64,000 nucleotides of DNA from Marinilabilia salmonicolor (GTDB lineage: Bacteria > Bacteroidota > Bacteroidia > Bacteroidales > Marinilabiliaceae): positions 1-64,000 of the forward strand of contig NZ_PVTS01000003.1 in NCBI RefSeq assembly GCF_003003035.1, in the 5' to 3' direction. Of this stretch, positions 26,275 to 34,943 are shown one piece after another. The translations under genes and the position numbers were made by a program. A model generated the notes under the pieces. It was not told the DNA's origin, ran no database searches, and was given only the letters and a program-made list of their open reading frames with translations. The first letter of the stretch is position 1, and each line of letters begins with the position of its first letter.

Positions 26275-27779
26275 ATGAACTCGCGCAAATATGGAGTTAT
26301 GAAGCCGGGGAACCATTCATGTTTACCTCGGCCCTGTTCTGGATTTTCTTTGGCATAGTCCTTTTAGGTCATGCCCTGATATCCAGGCAAAGGATTGCGC
26401 GCATCGGATTTCTGTTTCTGGCAAGTTTGTTTTTCTATTATAAAGCAGGAGGATATTTCTTTTTCCTGCTGGTCATTTCCACGCTAACAGATTTCTTCAT
26501 CGGTCTGGGGCTGGAACATTTTACCCGTCACTGGAAACGTAAGTTACTACTGATACTCAGCCTGATTGTCAACCTCGGCATGCTGGGATATTTCAAATAT
26601 GCCTGGTTTGTTGCTGATGTATGGGGAGACATTACAGGTCAGGCTGTGGAAACAAAAGACTGGTTGGCAATCTTCTCCAATGCAGTATTCGGGAGTTCTT
26701 TCGAGGTGGATGACATCGTACTTCCGGTTGGAATATCTTTTTTCACCTTCCAGACCATCAGCTACACCATGGATGTTTATCGTCGTCAGTTGGCCCCTGT
26801 ACACAACATCCTCGACTTCGGTTTTTACGTCTCTTTTTTCCCGCAACTGGTTGCCGGGCCCATCGTCAGGGCACGCGATTTTGTCCCTCAGCTCTATCGT
26901 CAGTTCTCCCTGACGGAAAAACAAGCGTGGCATGCCACATTTCTTATCCTCTCAGGCCTGTTAAAGAAAATTGTTTTTTCTGATTACATCGCCGTCAATC
27001 TGGTGGACAGAATCTTTGAAAGCCCGTTTCTCTATTCCGGTTTCGAGGTGCTTAGCGCCATTTATGGTTATACCCTCCAGATTTACTGCGACTTCAGCGG
27101 CTATACCGATGTAGCCATAGGATTGGCACTACTTCTTGGATTTAGGCTTCCCCTCAACTTCAACAGCCCATACAAAGCTTTGTCTATAAGCGAATTCTGG
27201 CATCGATGGCACATTTCTCTCTCCAGTTGGTTACGTGATTATCTATACATTCCGTTGGGTGGCAACCGCAAAAGTAAGTTCCGCACCCATCTCAACCTGA
27301 TGATCACCATGACACTTGGAGGCTTGTGGCACGGAGCCTCCTGGCGCTTTGTATTATGGGGTATCTGGCATGGTCTGGGCCTGGTAATTGACAAAATATT
27401 CAAACCACTGACCCGCCATCTGCCCCAATGGTTAGCAAAACCAACAGGTTTCTTCATTACATTTCATTTTGTAGTAGCCGGATGGATCCTTTTCCGGGCC
27501 AATAACCTCATCGTAGCCAGAGAAATGACCAAACGTATTTTTTCTGCATTTCATGCCGATTTGATATGGCCCGCTCTACAATCCAATATCTGGTCCTACT
27601 TACTTATTACACTTGGGTTCATACTTCATTGGCTTCCGGCGAAGCTAAAAGAGAACCTGAGAGGTTGGTTCATTACCTTGCATTGGACTGCCAAAGTGGC
27701 ACTGGTGGCGCTGGCGGTTGCCCTTCTGCTGCGATTCAGAACAACCGAAGTAGTGCCGTTTATTTATTTCAGATTTTAA
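26271..27779 (+). CDS. MBOAT family O-acyltransferase, AlgI/DltB/PatA-like
   Basis: 502 aa with about ten membrane segments. MBOAT signature elements are VLPVGISFFTFQTISYTMDV, FFPQLVAGPIVRARDFVPQL, LQIYCDFSGYTDVAIGLALL, SEFWHRWHISLSSWLRDYLY with IPLGG, and GGLWHGASWRFVLWGIWHGL, which holds the conserved catalytic His. These proteins pass acyl (mostly acetyl) groups from the cytosol to a periplasmic acceptor. The start is taken in the ATGA overlap with the SGNH gene; an ATG one codon pair downstream (26275) is out of frame. Joint translation with the SGNH protein supports one O-acetylation machine. Confidence 0.9.
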   Translation: MNELAQIWSYEAGEPFMFTSALFWIFFGIVLLGHALISRQRIARIGFLFLASLFFYYKAGGYFFFLLVISTLTDFFIGLGLEHFTRHWKRKLLLILSLIVNLGMLGYFKYAWFVADVWGDITGQAVETKDWLAIFSNAVFGSSFEVDDIVLPVGISFFTFQTISYTMDVYRRQLAPVHNILDFGFYVSFFPQLVAGPIVRARDFVPQLYRQFSLTEKQAWHATFLILSGLLKKIVFSDYIAVNLVDRIFESPFLYSGFEVLSAIYGYTLQIYCDFSGYTDVAIGLALLLGFRLPLNFNSPYKALSISEFWHRWHISLSSWLRDYLYIPLGGNRKSKFRTHLNLMITMTLGGLWHGASWRFVLWGIWHGLGLVIDKIFKPLTRHLPQWLAKPTGFFITFHFVVAGWILFRANNLIVAREMTKRIFSAFHADLIWPALQSNIWSYLLITLGFILHWLPAKLKENLRGWFITLHWTAKVALVALAVALLLRFRTTEVVPFIYFRF

Positions 27780-27793
27780 ATAAAGAACCGGAA

Positions 27794-27856
27794 GGCTGAG
27801 GTTAAGGCTGAGGTTGAGGCTGAGACGTGAGAAGCTAGCCTGCACGCCTCAACCTA
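27794..27856 (+). repeat. 12-bp tandem repeat (three units) with inverted arm
   Basis: Units of GGCTGAGGTTAA type start at 27794, 27806 and 27818. AGGTTGAGGC (27811-27820) is perfectly complementary to GCCTCAACCT (27847-27856), so the region can fold. It lies just after the MBOAT stop codon and could act as its terminator, though no T run follows. Confidence 0.7.
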
Positions 27857-27929
27857 AAACGCTCAACTCAATCCCATGGCACTCTTTTTGATAAGAATCT
27901 CCTATCTTTATAGTCTAAAACTTTAAACT

Positions 27930-28622
27930 ATGCTATTAGTAATATTTCTGTTTTTCCTGATTGCCAGCTGGATTGTCAGCGCTCAGTTGAAGAGCCGTTT
28001 CAAAAAATATTCGAAGACCCCGCTTGACAGTAATTTGTCTGGACGCGAGGTAGCCGAGAAGATGCTTCACGACAATGGCATTTATGACGTAAAAGTATTG
28101 CCATCGCGCGGGCATTTATCGGACCATTACAATCCGGCAAACAAAACCGTCAACCTAAGTGAGAATGTGTATCATGGGCGCAATGTAGCAGCAGCATCAG
28201 TCGCTGCTCATGAGTGTGGACATGCTGTTCAACATGCCCGCAGCTATGCACCACTGAAGTTACGCTCCGCCCTGGTTCCGGTTCAAAATGTCAGTTCCAA
28301 AATACTGAACGCCGTGTTCATCATGATGTTTCTGGGAGCTTTTATGCTGCCAACAGTTGTCTCTTTCGACCTTGCTTTGCAAATCATCATTGCCTGTTAC
28401 GCAGTTTTCACTGCCTTTGCATTCATTACTCTGCCGGTGGAGATCAACGCCACCCAGCGTGCTCTGGCCTGGTTGCATTCAGCCAATATTACCAGTGGAC
28501 GAAACCACAATCAGGCTCGCGATGCCCTGAAATGGGCTGCCTACACCTATGTGGTGGCTGCACTTTCAGCTCTGGCCACTTTGGCTTATTATGTGATGAT
28601 ATTTTTGGGAAACCGGGATTAA
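27930..28622 (+). CDS. Membrane zinc metallopeptidase, YugP family
   Basis: 230 aa. The N-terminal membrane anchor (LLVIFLFFLIASWIVSAQL) is followed by the peptidase domain. The zinc motif is AAHECGHAVQH (about 91-101, HExxH with Glu as catalytic base), then further membrane segments (FIMMFLGAFMLP, ALQIIIACYAVFTAFAFITL). LPVEINATQRAL supplies the third metal ligand region typical of YugP/neutral zinc metallopeptidases. The substrate is unknown. A TATCTTTA box about 25 bp upstream is a possible promoter. It appears monocistronic, with its own terminator. Confidence 0.88.
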   Translation: MLLVIFLFFLIASWIVSAQLKSRFKKYSKTPLDSNLSGREVAEKMLHDNGIYDVKVLPSRGHLSDHYNPANKTVNLSENVYHGRNVAAASVAAHECGHAVQHARSYAPLKLRSALVPVQNVSSKILNAVFIMMFLGAFMLPTVVSFDLALQIIIACYAVFTAFAFITLPVEINATQRALAWLHSANITSGRNHNQARDALKWAAYTYVVAALSALATLAYYVMIFLGNRD

Positions 28623-28646
28623 AAAATAATTCATACCTCATTAAAA

Positions 28647-28681
28647 GCTCCGAAGTCTATTTTTGATTTCGGAGTTTTTGT
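28647..28681 (+). terminator. Terminator after YugP-family gene
   Basis: CTCCGAA (28649-28655) pairs with TTCGGAG (28668-28674), followed by a T-rich tract. It is 25 bp after the stop codon. Confidence 0.75.
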
Positions 28682-28979
28682 TTTTACGACAGATTATTAA
28701 CTCCGCAGAAAGGAACAAAAAAGGATGATTTATAGCGTATTCAGAAAGAGTTAAAAAAACATTATCCTCTGAAATAGTAATAAAGCAAAGCTTAGATCTT
28801 TCCATTTGCAGAAAATAAAACAAGGAAAGTTAACTTGATCAATTGGATTTCATCGGTTCAGAAAGAAGAGGTCTTAGCACGATTAGAGTAACTGCCAGAA
28901 CCACCATTAACCTATAAAACGAGGACCTTAAACATTCAAATTTAAGAAATTTAAGAAGTCTGTTTTTGGGGGGTAATAC
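28682..28979. other. Gene-free stretch before the ABC ATPase 3' end
   Basis: About 300 bp of AT-rich sequence between convergent genes. I found no supported reading frame, RNA gene or repeat here. Confidence 0.4.
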
Positions 28980-29678
28980 TTAAAAAATAGCAAAATAACT
29001 CTCCAGTCTCATCATCGTTTCGTCACTTGTTTTCACATCATCCACCACTTTCCCTTTTTCCAGAATGACAATGCGGCTACACACCTCAGCCACATGATTT
29101 AAATCGTGACTGGAAATCAGGAAGGTGCAGTTATTTTGTTGCTGAAAATCGTTAATAATCTGACGCAACCGGTATTGAGAAGTAGGATCCAGGTTACTAA
29201 AGGGCTCATCCAACAGAACAATTTGTGGATTGCCAATCAATGAGGCCACAATCCCTATTTTCTGTTGATTGCCTTTTGAGAGGTTCCGGATATATTTTCG
29301 TTTATTGTCTATTTCGCCATTAAAAAACGCTCTAAAGCCGGATATAAACTCCTGAACATCCTCGGAGGAATATCCTTTTAAGCTTCCTACCAGGTTAAAA
29401 TACTCATCGGGTGTGAGGTAGTCAATAAGAAATTTTTCATCCAGATAAGAGCTGGTATATTTTTTCCATTCTTCAGATTGATTTACACGTTGCTGATTGT
29501 TTTCGATGTATCCGTCAGACAGTTGAATTAAATCCAGAATGGCCGAAAACATGGTTGTTTTTCCGGCTCCGTTATTACCCACAACACCCACAATTTCTCC
29601 TCGCTGAAAAGTGAGATTATCAATAGCTAATACAACATTTCCATTGTATTTCTTTTCTGCATTTTTTAATGTGATCAT
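28980..29678 (-). CDS. ABC transporter ATP-binding protein
   Basis: 232 aa single nucleotide-binding domain. Walker A is GVVGNNGAGKTTMFSA (about 32-47), the signature motif is NLSKGNQQKIGI (about 133-144), and Walker B with D-loop is IVLLDEPFSNLDP (about 152-164). The switch His is in FLISSHDLNHV. The divergence of the signature (SKGNQQK) is typical of exporters of the NatA/CcmA type. It lies 11 bp downstream of the DUF5687 membrane-protein gene on the same strand, its likely permease partner. The cargo is unknown. Confidence 0.9.
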   Translation of the reverse strand: MITLKNAEKKYNGNVVLAIDNLTFQRGEIVGVVGNNGAGKTTMFSAILDLIQLSDGYIENNQQRVNQSEEWKKYTSSYLDEKFLIDYLTPDEYFNLVGSLKGYSSEDVQEFISGFRAFFNGEIDNKRKYIRNLSKGNQQKIGIVASLIGNPQIVLLDEPFSNLDPTSQYRLRQIINDFQQQNNCTFLISSHDLNHVAEVCSRIVILEKGKVVDDVKTSDETMMRLESYFAIF

Positions 29679-29689
29679 ATCATGTAAGG

Positions 29690-31168
29690 TTAAGAGGTTT
29701 GGCGATAACTATAAAGCATCCGGTGTTTATTTTTTTTATATCGAATCAGAATTTTCCTCATGATGGATTCGTGAAATACAATGCCACCAATGCCGGTCAG
29801 TCCAAAAATCAAATAACTCCAGATATCCTGAAGCAGCAGACTTAACAGACCAAAATAGAGTATTGGCCCAAGAATAATGACGAACGCCATCATCCAAACG
29901 GAAGCTCCGGTGCCCTGATAATTAAAAAATGAACTTTGAGATAAATCAATAGGTTTACTACTGAATGAACCCATCCACAATACAATATGACTGGTAATTC
30001 CAATATTGAAGATGGCACTCAAAAAATTAAAGAATAACACTTTGGCACCATATATCAAGTAAATGGTGGAAAAGATAAAGGCAATAAGTGTAGAGGCAAT
30101 AAAAAGGAAATACTGGGCATTCAGCATATTTTTGAGTCCAAAATCCCGAGTCATCAAAAAGGGAAAATATTTTGAGTGCCAGGCCGGGGTAAACTGGCCG
30201 TAGCTAACACTAAAACTACCGGTAATCAATATCCCTATAAAAATCAGAGAAACGTCGTGATTTGCCATACTCGAATTACCGTAAACAATAAAACCATATA
30301 AAAGCAAAAAAACGACACTCATAAAAGCACTTCTGGTCCTCTTGTTACGGGTAATCATCTTTAGTTCAAGAGAGAGATATTTACCAATGGATCCAAACTT
30401 ATCCGTCCAGGAAAAAGCATGCAAACTCACATCCTTTTCAACCGGCATCAACCGACTATCCAAATACATTCCTTTGGCAATCTCTTTTATATTGAAGCGG
30501 TACAACAATACGATAAAAATAAGCGGAACTGCAGCCAGCACGGGATATCCTAAAACAGCATCGAAATAGTGACCAATCCAAATGGAGACGGGAATGATAC
30601 TAAAAAAGGAAACGACAAACAGACCAACACCCACCCCTGAAATTATGGCGGACATTTTTTCTTTGTAGAAAGAGAATCTTTTCAGCCAAATGCCAATCAT
30701 GTGATCTATTAAGATAAGCCCTACAAGATTTATCAGCCACCCCAGGGTATTGCCTACTGAATATTCCTCCAATACGGTATCAAAAGCAAAAGGGACCAGA
30801 AATAAAAGGGGAAGAAAATTAAAGAAATGAAAGAAAGATTTATTGACCAGGTGTCGGGCGATCTTCTTCTTCTTAAAAGGCAGTACAAGCAGCGGAATGC
30901 TGTTTACAACCGGAATTTCCTGGAAAAGTTGCCGAAGTATGGCACTGAAGATAAAAAAATATAACAAATTCTGGTTGAAGGCACTTATCACCTCTTGCTC
31001 CGGGAAGTAAGCCTGAAGAATTTCAGGCAGGGTAAATCCCATTATCAACAAACTAATCGAGAGGTAAAAGACAAAAAAACCAACCAGTATTTTTTTGGCA
31101 ACACTCTTTTGCCAATAGGTGGAGCGATAAAAAGATTTTCGATTTAACGAATTTATGATCTGACTCAT
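29690..31168 (-). CDS. DUF5687 family ABC permease-like membrane protein
   Basis: 492 aa with about ten to twelve hydrophobic segments. It resembles the Bacteroidota DUF5687 family, usually encoded next to an NatA-like ATPase as here. It starts MSQIINSLNRKSFYRSTYWQ, a basic cytosolic N-terminus before the first membrane segment. LSLELKMITRNKRTRSAFMS (about 265-284) is a cytosolic loop that probably contacts the ATPase. No extracellular domain is evident. The function of the pair is probably export of lipid, peptide or drug, but cannot be fixed. Confidence 0.75.
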   Translation of the reverse strand: MSQIINSLNRKSFYRSTYWQKSVAKKILVGFFVFYLSISLLIMGFTLPEILQAYFPEQEVISAFNQNLLYFFIFSAILRQLFQEIPVVNSIPLLVLPFKKKKIARHLVNKSFFHFFNFLPLLFLVPFAFDTVLEEYSVGNTLGWLINLVGLILIDHMIGIWLKRFSFYKEKMSAIISGVGVGLFVVSFFSIIPVSIWIGHYFDAVLGYPVLAAVPLIFIVLLYRFNIKEIAKGMYLDSRLMPVEKDVSLHAFSWTDKFGSIGKYLSLELKMITRNKRTRSAFMSVVFLLLYGFIVYGNSSMANHDVSLIFIGILITGSFSVSYGQFTPAWHSKYFPFLMTRDFGLKNMLNAQYFLFIASTLIAFIFSTIYLIYGAKVLFFNFLSAIFNIGITSHIVLWMGSFSSKPIDLSQSSFFNYQGTGASVWMMAFVIILGPILYFGLLSLLLQDIWSYLIFGLTGIGGIVFHESIMRKILIRYKKNKHRMLYSYRQTS

Positions 31169-31320
31169 GGGATAGGATTTTGACCATAAAAATATAAAAT
31201 CAAATCAGGGAAAACAATAGTTATTAGAGATTTACCTGAATTTAATGAATTCTATGAGATCAAACCTAAAAAATCCCCTCATCTCTCCATGTTGTTTAAA
31301 CAGAAACTACCTTAATTAGA

Positions 31321-31536
31321 GTCCGTCTATAAAGTCAGGAAAAATGGTAATTGGAGCTGTGTCGGTTCAGAAAGTTGCGTTTGCAAGGCTTGGCATTCCC
31401 GAAAATGCGGAGGCCCGAATTAGCTTTTGTAAGGTTTTTGAACAAAAAGCACAATCGGGATGAGTACTTTTCGGGAATGGCGCAACAGCCTGCCCCGATC
31501 CTTCGGGGAAACAAACGTGACTTTATGGACAGGCAC
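31321..31536. mobile_element. MITE-like dispersed element, copy 1
   Basis: The right end at 31522-31536 is a perfect TTTATGGACAGGCAC. The left end at 31321-31334 (GTCCGTCTATAAAG) is a degraded inverted copy. Bases 31422-31463 are the reverse complement of an internal part of the 36.1-kb copy. It has no transposase frame. It lies just after the glycosyltransferase stop codon and upstream of the DUF5687 gene, and fills most of the 400-bp gap 31169-31568. Confidence 0.65.
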
Positions 31537-31568
31537 TAATTAAGATCCTCTTCATTGGGCGGATAATT

Positions 31569-32615
31569 TCATCCGCCCATAACACCAACCAACCGGGGTA
31601 TCAATCTTTTTTGACTGACCATCTCTCGTGCTTGGGCCATCTCCATCATTTTTTCCACTACAAGCAATACATTGTCAGGATAATTAACGGGAATAACTTT
31701 AGAACTTGTAACCCAGTTTTGCAAGTGAGGAACTACACCGGATGACAGGTTTTGCAAAACAGTCACGCCCATTTCACTGAGCATAGCAGCATTGCAAGCC
31801 TGTTCATACTGATGTTTCATAGGAATCACACACAATTTCTTACGCAAGTACAATGCTTCCGAGGGAGTTTCAAACCCGGCGTTACAAAGGACCCCAACGC
31901 TGTTGGCCAAACTTTTCACAAAGGCATCACTCTCCACTGGTCGGACAATAATATTATTAAAAGAGTAGCGAGCCTTTGAGTTTTTCGAAAACACCTGCCA
32001 CTTCACGTCTCTTATTTCTGACAAAACACTGATGATGGTCAAATCGGAATAGGCAGGGAGATAAACGGTATAATGTCCCTGATTTACACAAACAATATCC
32101 CTGATCGACTTTCTAATCACCGGGGTAAAAATATGCCCGTTTAATCTGCGAAAATGAAATCCCAGATTCTCTGCAACCGGAGCATAATGTTTCAGAATCA
32201 CTCTTCCCCACCAGTCTCCCGCATCAGGTACAGGTGCTTCAGCATCAATCACCGCTGATTGATGACTCATCCCCATACATGGCTTCCCTGTTATGCGGCA
32301 GGCCCAGGCTGAAACCGGTTCAAAATCAGAAATAACCAAATCATACTCCTGAACAGGCAACTTTATGACTTCCCTAAAGAATCGGCTCAGCGAATTTTTA
32401 CGCCATGTTTTTTTTAAGTCTATCCCTCCATTTTGTCCAAAAAAAAAGCCAAAGCCCTGTAAACGGTATTTTACGGCGAAAGGCAGATTCAGTTCACTGT
32501 GCTGACCGCTCAACAAAACATCAACCTCACCATATTTTCTGAATTCCGGAACCAGATCTATCGCCCGTGCCACATGCCCGTTCCCGGTTCCTTGTATAGC
32601 ATATAATATTTTCAT
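31569..32615 (-). CDS. Glycosyltransferase, MJ1255/VC2487-like family
   Basis: 348 aa, GT-B-like. The N-terminal ILYAIQGTGNGHVARAIDLV (about 3-22) is the family hallmark, followed by LSGQHSELNLPF and the central DLVISDFEPVSAWACRITGK. The C-terminal nucleotide-sugar half has VGVLCNAGFETPSEALYL (about 258-275), and IPMKHQYEQACNAAML resembles the donor-binding segment of MurG-like enzymes. The donor and acceptor are unknown. The remnant metallophosphoesterase gene just upstream on the same strand belongs to a family often paired with this one, which suggests a former lipid/saccharide operon (inference). Confidence 0.8.
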   Translation of the reverse strand: MKILYAIQGTGNGHVARAIDLVPEFRKYGEVDVLLSGQHSELNLPFAVKYRLQGFGFFFGQNGGIDLKKTWRKNSLSRFFREVIKLPVQEYDLVISDFEPVSAWACRITGKPCMGMSHQSAVIDAEAPVPDAGDWWGRVILKHYAPVAENLGFHFRRLNGHIFTPVIRKSIRDIVCVNQGHYTVYLPAYSDLTIISVLSEIRDVKWQVFSKNSKARYSFNNIIVRPVESDAFVKSLANSVGVLCNAGFETPSEALYLRKKLCVIPMKHQYEQACNAAMLSEMGVTVLQNLSSGVVPHLQNWVTSSKVIPVNYPDNVLLVVEKMMEMAQAREMVSQKRLIPRLVGVMGG

Positions 32616-32646
32616 TCGTTTAAAATTCTGTAATTATCTAATAAAA
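32614..32646 (-). repeat. 33-bp shared upstream element, copy 1 (second at 45026)
   Basis: Matches 45026-45058 upstream of dapD at 28 of 33 positions, with all differences being transitions. Both copies have the same orientation relative to the downstream minus-strand gene; this copy abuts the glycosyltransferase start and the other is 30 bp from dapD. It may be a regulatory or repeat element. Confidence 0.55.
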
Positions 32647-32689
32647 AGCTAATTAAAAATTTGAGAACGAATGGAACCGCTTCGCTCTC

Positions 32690-32912
32690 GCATAATATTT
32701 TTTAAACATGTTCTCTTGTGATTTATATTTAAAAAATATCATGCTCGTTTCATCAGTATAAAAATTAATTTTAAGGTCTAATGGAACTCGCATGCAGGAA
32801 CTTATACATATTCTCTTGAGGCAATTGTTGCCATGCTCGTTTCATTCGCACAAAATAGAGTTAACTTATTGGCTGAATGAAACTCAAGATAGATTTCGCT
32901 CATGCTCTTTTG
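32690..32912 (-). repeat. Imperfect repeat units replacing the metallophosphoesterase 3' end
   Basis: On the minus strand GAGCATG occurs three times (near 32901, 32832 and 32750). AAACGAGCATG is shared by two, CAAGAGAAnATGT by two, and GTTCCATT by two, with units about 70-80 bp apart. It carries no reading frame. It begins exactly where the phosphoesterase homology stops. Confidence 0.5.
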
Positions 32913-33133
32913 ATAATTTGGCGCACCACCTTCAAATGAGAAGCCGGGAAATAGGATCTTGTAAATTGCCAACCGTCCACAATATCCCCGTTAAGGACAA
33001 GCGTTTCGGGTTCAATACCCTGCAAATAATCCAGTATTTGTGGCGCTTTACACCCATAAGTGCCAAGGTGCAAATCGGAAATTACCGATGCTTTCATTTT
33101 GCGCCTGGAGATGTGTTTTACTTTTTGCATCAA
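32900..33133 (-). pseudogene. Truncated metallophosphoesterase (UDP-2,3-diacylglucosamine diphosphatase-like)
   Basis: 77 codons. It has only the first part of a calcineurin-like phosphoesterase: KASVISDLHLGTYGCKAPQI with the metal-binding DxH, and ETLVLNGDIVDGWQFTRSYF with the GDxxD motif. The expected GNHD motif and the rest of a roughly 250-residue protein are absent in all three frames after the stop codon (TGA at 32900). The replaced region is repeat-like. The start may be ATG 33097 (KMKASVISD). It is probably a remnant of an operon with the downstream glycosyltransferase gene. Confidence 0.75.
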
Positions 33134-33310
33134 AATTCTGTAATGATTTCTGATGCAAGATTAATCATGCAGCAATAATTAAATGTAACCGATAGGAAAA
33201 CAAATTGTTAAGAAACAAAACATTCAATCTTTAACTGAGCAGTTATGATTCATTGATCAGGAATTGTTGAAAATGATTTGTGGATGCAGGGAGAAATCAT
33301 AAAGGCATTC
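33134..33310. other. Gene-free stretch upstream of the phosphoesterase remnant
   Basis: AT-rich, with no supported gene. ATTACAGAATTTT just upstream of the remnant start (minus strand) resembles part of the 33-bp element at 32614. Confidence 0.35.
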
Positions 33311-33312
33311 AC

Positions 33313-33351
33313 AAAAAACCCCGAAAGCATAAAAGAATTTTGCTTTCGGGG
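33313..33351 (-). terminator. gnd terminator
   Basis: CCCCGAAAGCA and TGCTTTCGGGG form an 11-bp stem (33318-33350) followed on the minus strand by TTTTTTG. It lies about 80 bp beyond the gnd stop codon. Confidence 0.85.
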
Positions 33352-33429
33352 GATGCTGCTCGCTTAAATTTAATCCTTATTATGGACCAAAGATTCAAAT
33401 ATCATTTTTGATAAGCCACTACAGTAAGC

Positions 33430-34884
33430 TTACACCTGATAAGTGGAAGAAGCCGTATCGCCTCCACGACCGGTCCAGTTGGTATGGAAAAACTCACCAC
33501 GATCTTTATCAACCCGCTCATAGGTATGGGCTCCAAAATAGTCACGTTGAGCCTGAAGCAGATTGGCAGGCAGGTTGGCCGTTCGATATCCGTCGAAATA
33601 GGCAAGCGCTGAAGAGAACGTTGGCACAGGAATACCAATGCGTGCAGCAACCGACACCACTTTGCGCCATCCCTCCTGAGCAGCCTGCAATTTATCATGG
33701 AAATAACTGTCAAGAATCAGGTTTTCCAGTTCGGGATTGTGATCGAAGGCATCCTTAATCTTTCCCAGGAATGCTGAACGAATAATGCAACCACCTCTCC
33801 ACATGAGAGCGATTCCACCATAATTTAGGTTCCAGTTGTTCTCTTTGGCTGCTTCGCGCATCAGTACATAACCCTGCGCATAAGAAACAATCTTGGAAGC
33901 AAACAACGCATCGTGAATGGCATTTACAAACTCCTCCTTCTCTTCATCGAGTTGAGACACCTTGGCCTTTATAATTTGAGCCGCTCTCAACCGTTCCTCC
34001 TTTTGTGATGAAAGAATTCGTGAATACACCGCTTCTCCGATGAGCGTCAGGGGGACACCTACCTCGAGTGAAGAGATCGCTGTCCATTTTCCGGTACCTT
34101 TCTGTCCGGCAGCATCCAAAATCTTCTCCAGCAGTGGCTCACCGTTTTCATCGCGGTAGCCCATAATATCCCTGGTGATCTCTATCAGGTAACTGTCCAG
34201 GTCTCCCTGATTCCAGAGGTCAAAGATATCGTGCATCTCATCGTGAGAGAGTTTGAGATAGTCACGCATCAGGTGATAAGCCTCACTGATGAGCTGCATA
34301 TCACCATATTCGATGCCATTGTGAACCATCTTCACAAAGTGGCCGGCTCCATCTTCACCAACCCAGTCGCAGCAGGGAGTACCATCATCCACTTTGGCGG
34401 CAATACTCTGAAAGATATCTTTGACCAATGGCCATGCTTTGGGAGATCCGCCCGGCATCATTGAAGGTCCCTTTAAGGCTCCTTCCTCACCTCCGGAGAC
34501 TCCGGTTCCGATATACAATAAACCTTTGCTCTCCACATATTTAGTTCGGCGTATGGTATCAGGAAAATGGCTGTTTCCCCCATCGATAATCACATCGCCC
34601 TCATCCAGCAAAGGAATAAGCTTTTCAATAAAATCATCCACAGGTTGACCCGCTTTCACGAGCATCATTACTTTCCGTGGGCGTTCAATATTCTGCACCA
34701 ATTCCTCGAGTGAGTGTGCACCAATAAAGTTCTTCCCTTTTCCCCGGCCGTTCACAAATTTGTCAACTTTCTCTACACTGCGATTGTAAACCGCAACAGT
34801 ATAGCCGTGACTTTCCATATTTAAAACCAGGTTCTCGCCCATCACGGCAAGACCTATCAGTCCGATGTCTGCTTTCTTTGTCAT
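33430..34884 (-). CDS. gnd: 6-phosphogluconate dehydrogenase, decarboxylating
   Basis: 484 aa. Converts 6-phosphogluconate to ribulose 5-phosphate with NADP+ in the oxidative pentose phosphate pathway. The Rossmann motif is IGLIGLAVMGENLVLNM (about 8-24). GGNSHFPDTIRRTKY and GVSGGEEGALKGPSMMPGG are the substrate-binding segments, and KMVHNGIEYGDMQLISEAYH (about 185-204) holds the catalytic Lys and Asn. GTGKWTAISSLEVGVPLTLI and the C-terminal tail AHTYERVDKDRGEFFHTNW are typical. It forms a minus-strand pair with pdxB. tkt nearby on the other strand is also a pentose phosphate enzyme. Confidence 0.97.
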   Translation of the reverse strand: MTKKADIGLIGLAVMGENLVLNMESHGYTVAVYNRSVEKVDKFVNGRGKGKNFIGAHSLEELVQNIERPRKVMMLVKAGQPVDDFIEKLIPLLDEGDVIIDGGNSHFPDTIRRTKYVESKGLLYIGTGVSGGEEGALKGPSMMPGGSPKAWPLVKDIFQSIAAKVDDGTPCCDWVGEDGAGHFVKMVHNGIEYGDMQLISEAYHLMRDYLKLSHDEMHDIFDLWNQGDLDSYLIEITRDIMGYRDENGEPLLEKILDAAGQKGTGKWTAISSLEVGVPLTLIGEAVYSRILSSQKEERLRAAQIIKAKVSQLDEEKEEFVNAIHDALFASKIVSYAQGYVLMREAAKENNWNLNYGGIALMWRGGCIIRSAFLGKIKDAFDHNPELENLILDSYFHDKLQAAQEGWRKVVSVAARIGIPVPTFSSALAYFDGYRTANLPANLLQAQRDYFGAHTYERVDKDRGEFFHTNWTGRGGDTASSTYQV

Positions 34885-34943
34885 CTATTTTTTCTATTTT
34901 AATTTTACAAGCTTCGTTTTCACTTAGACCCCCTGAAATCGAT

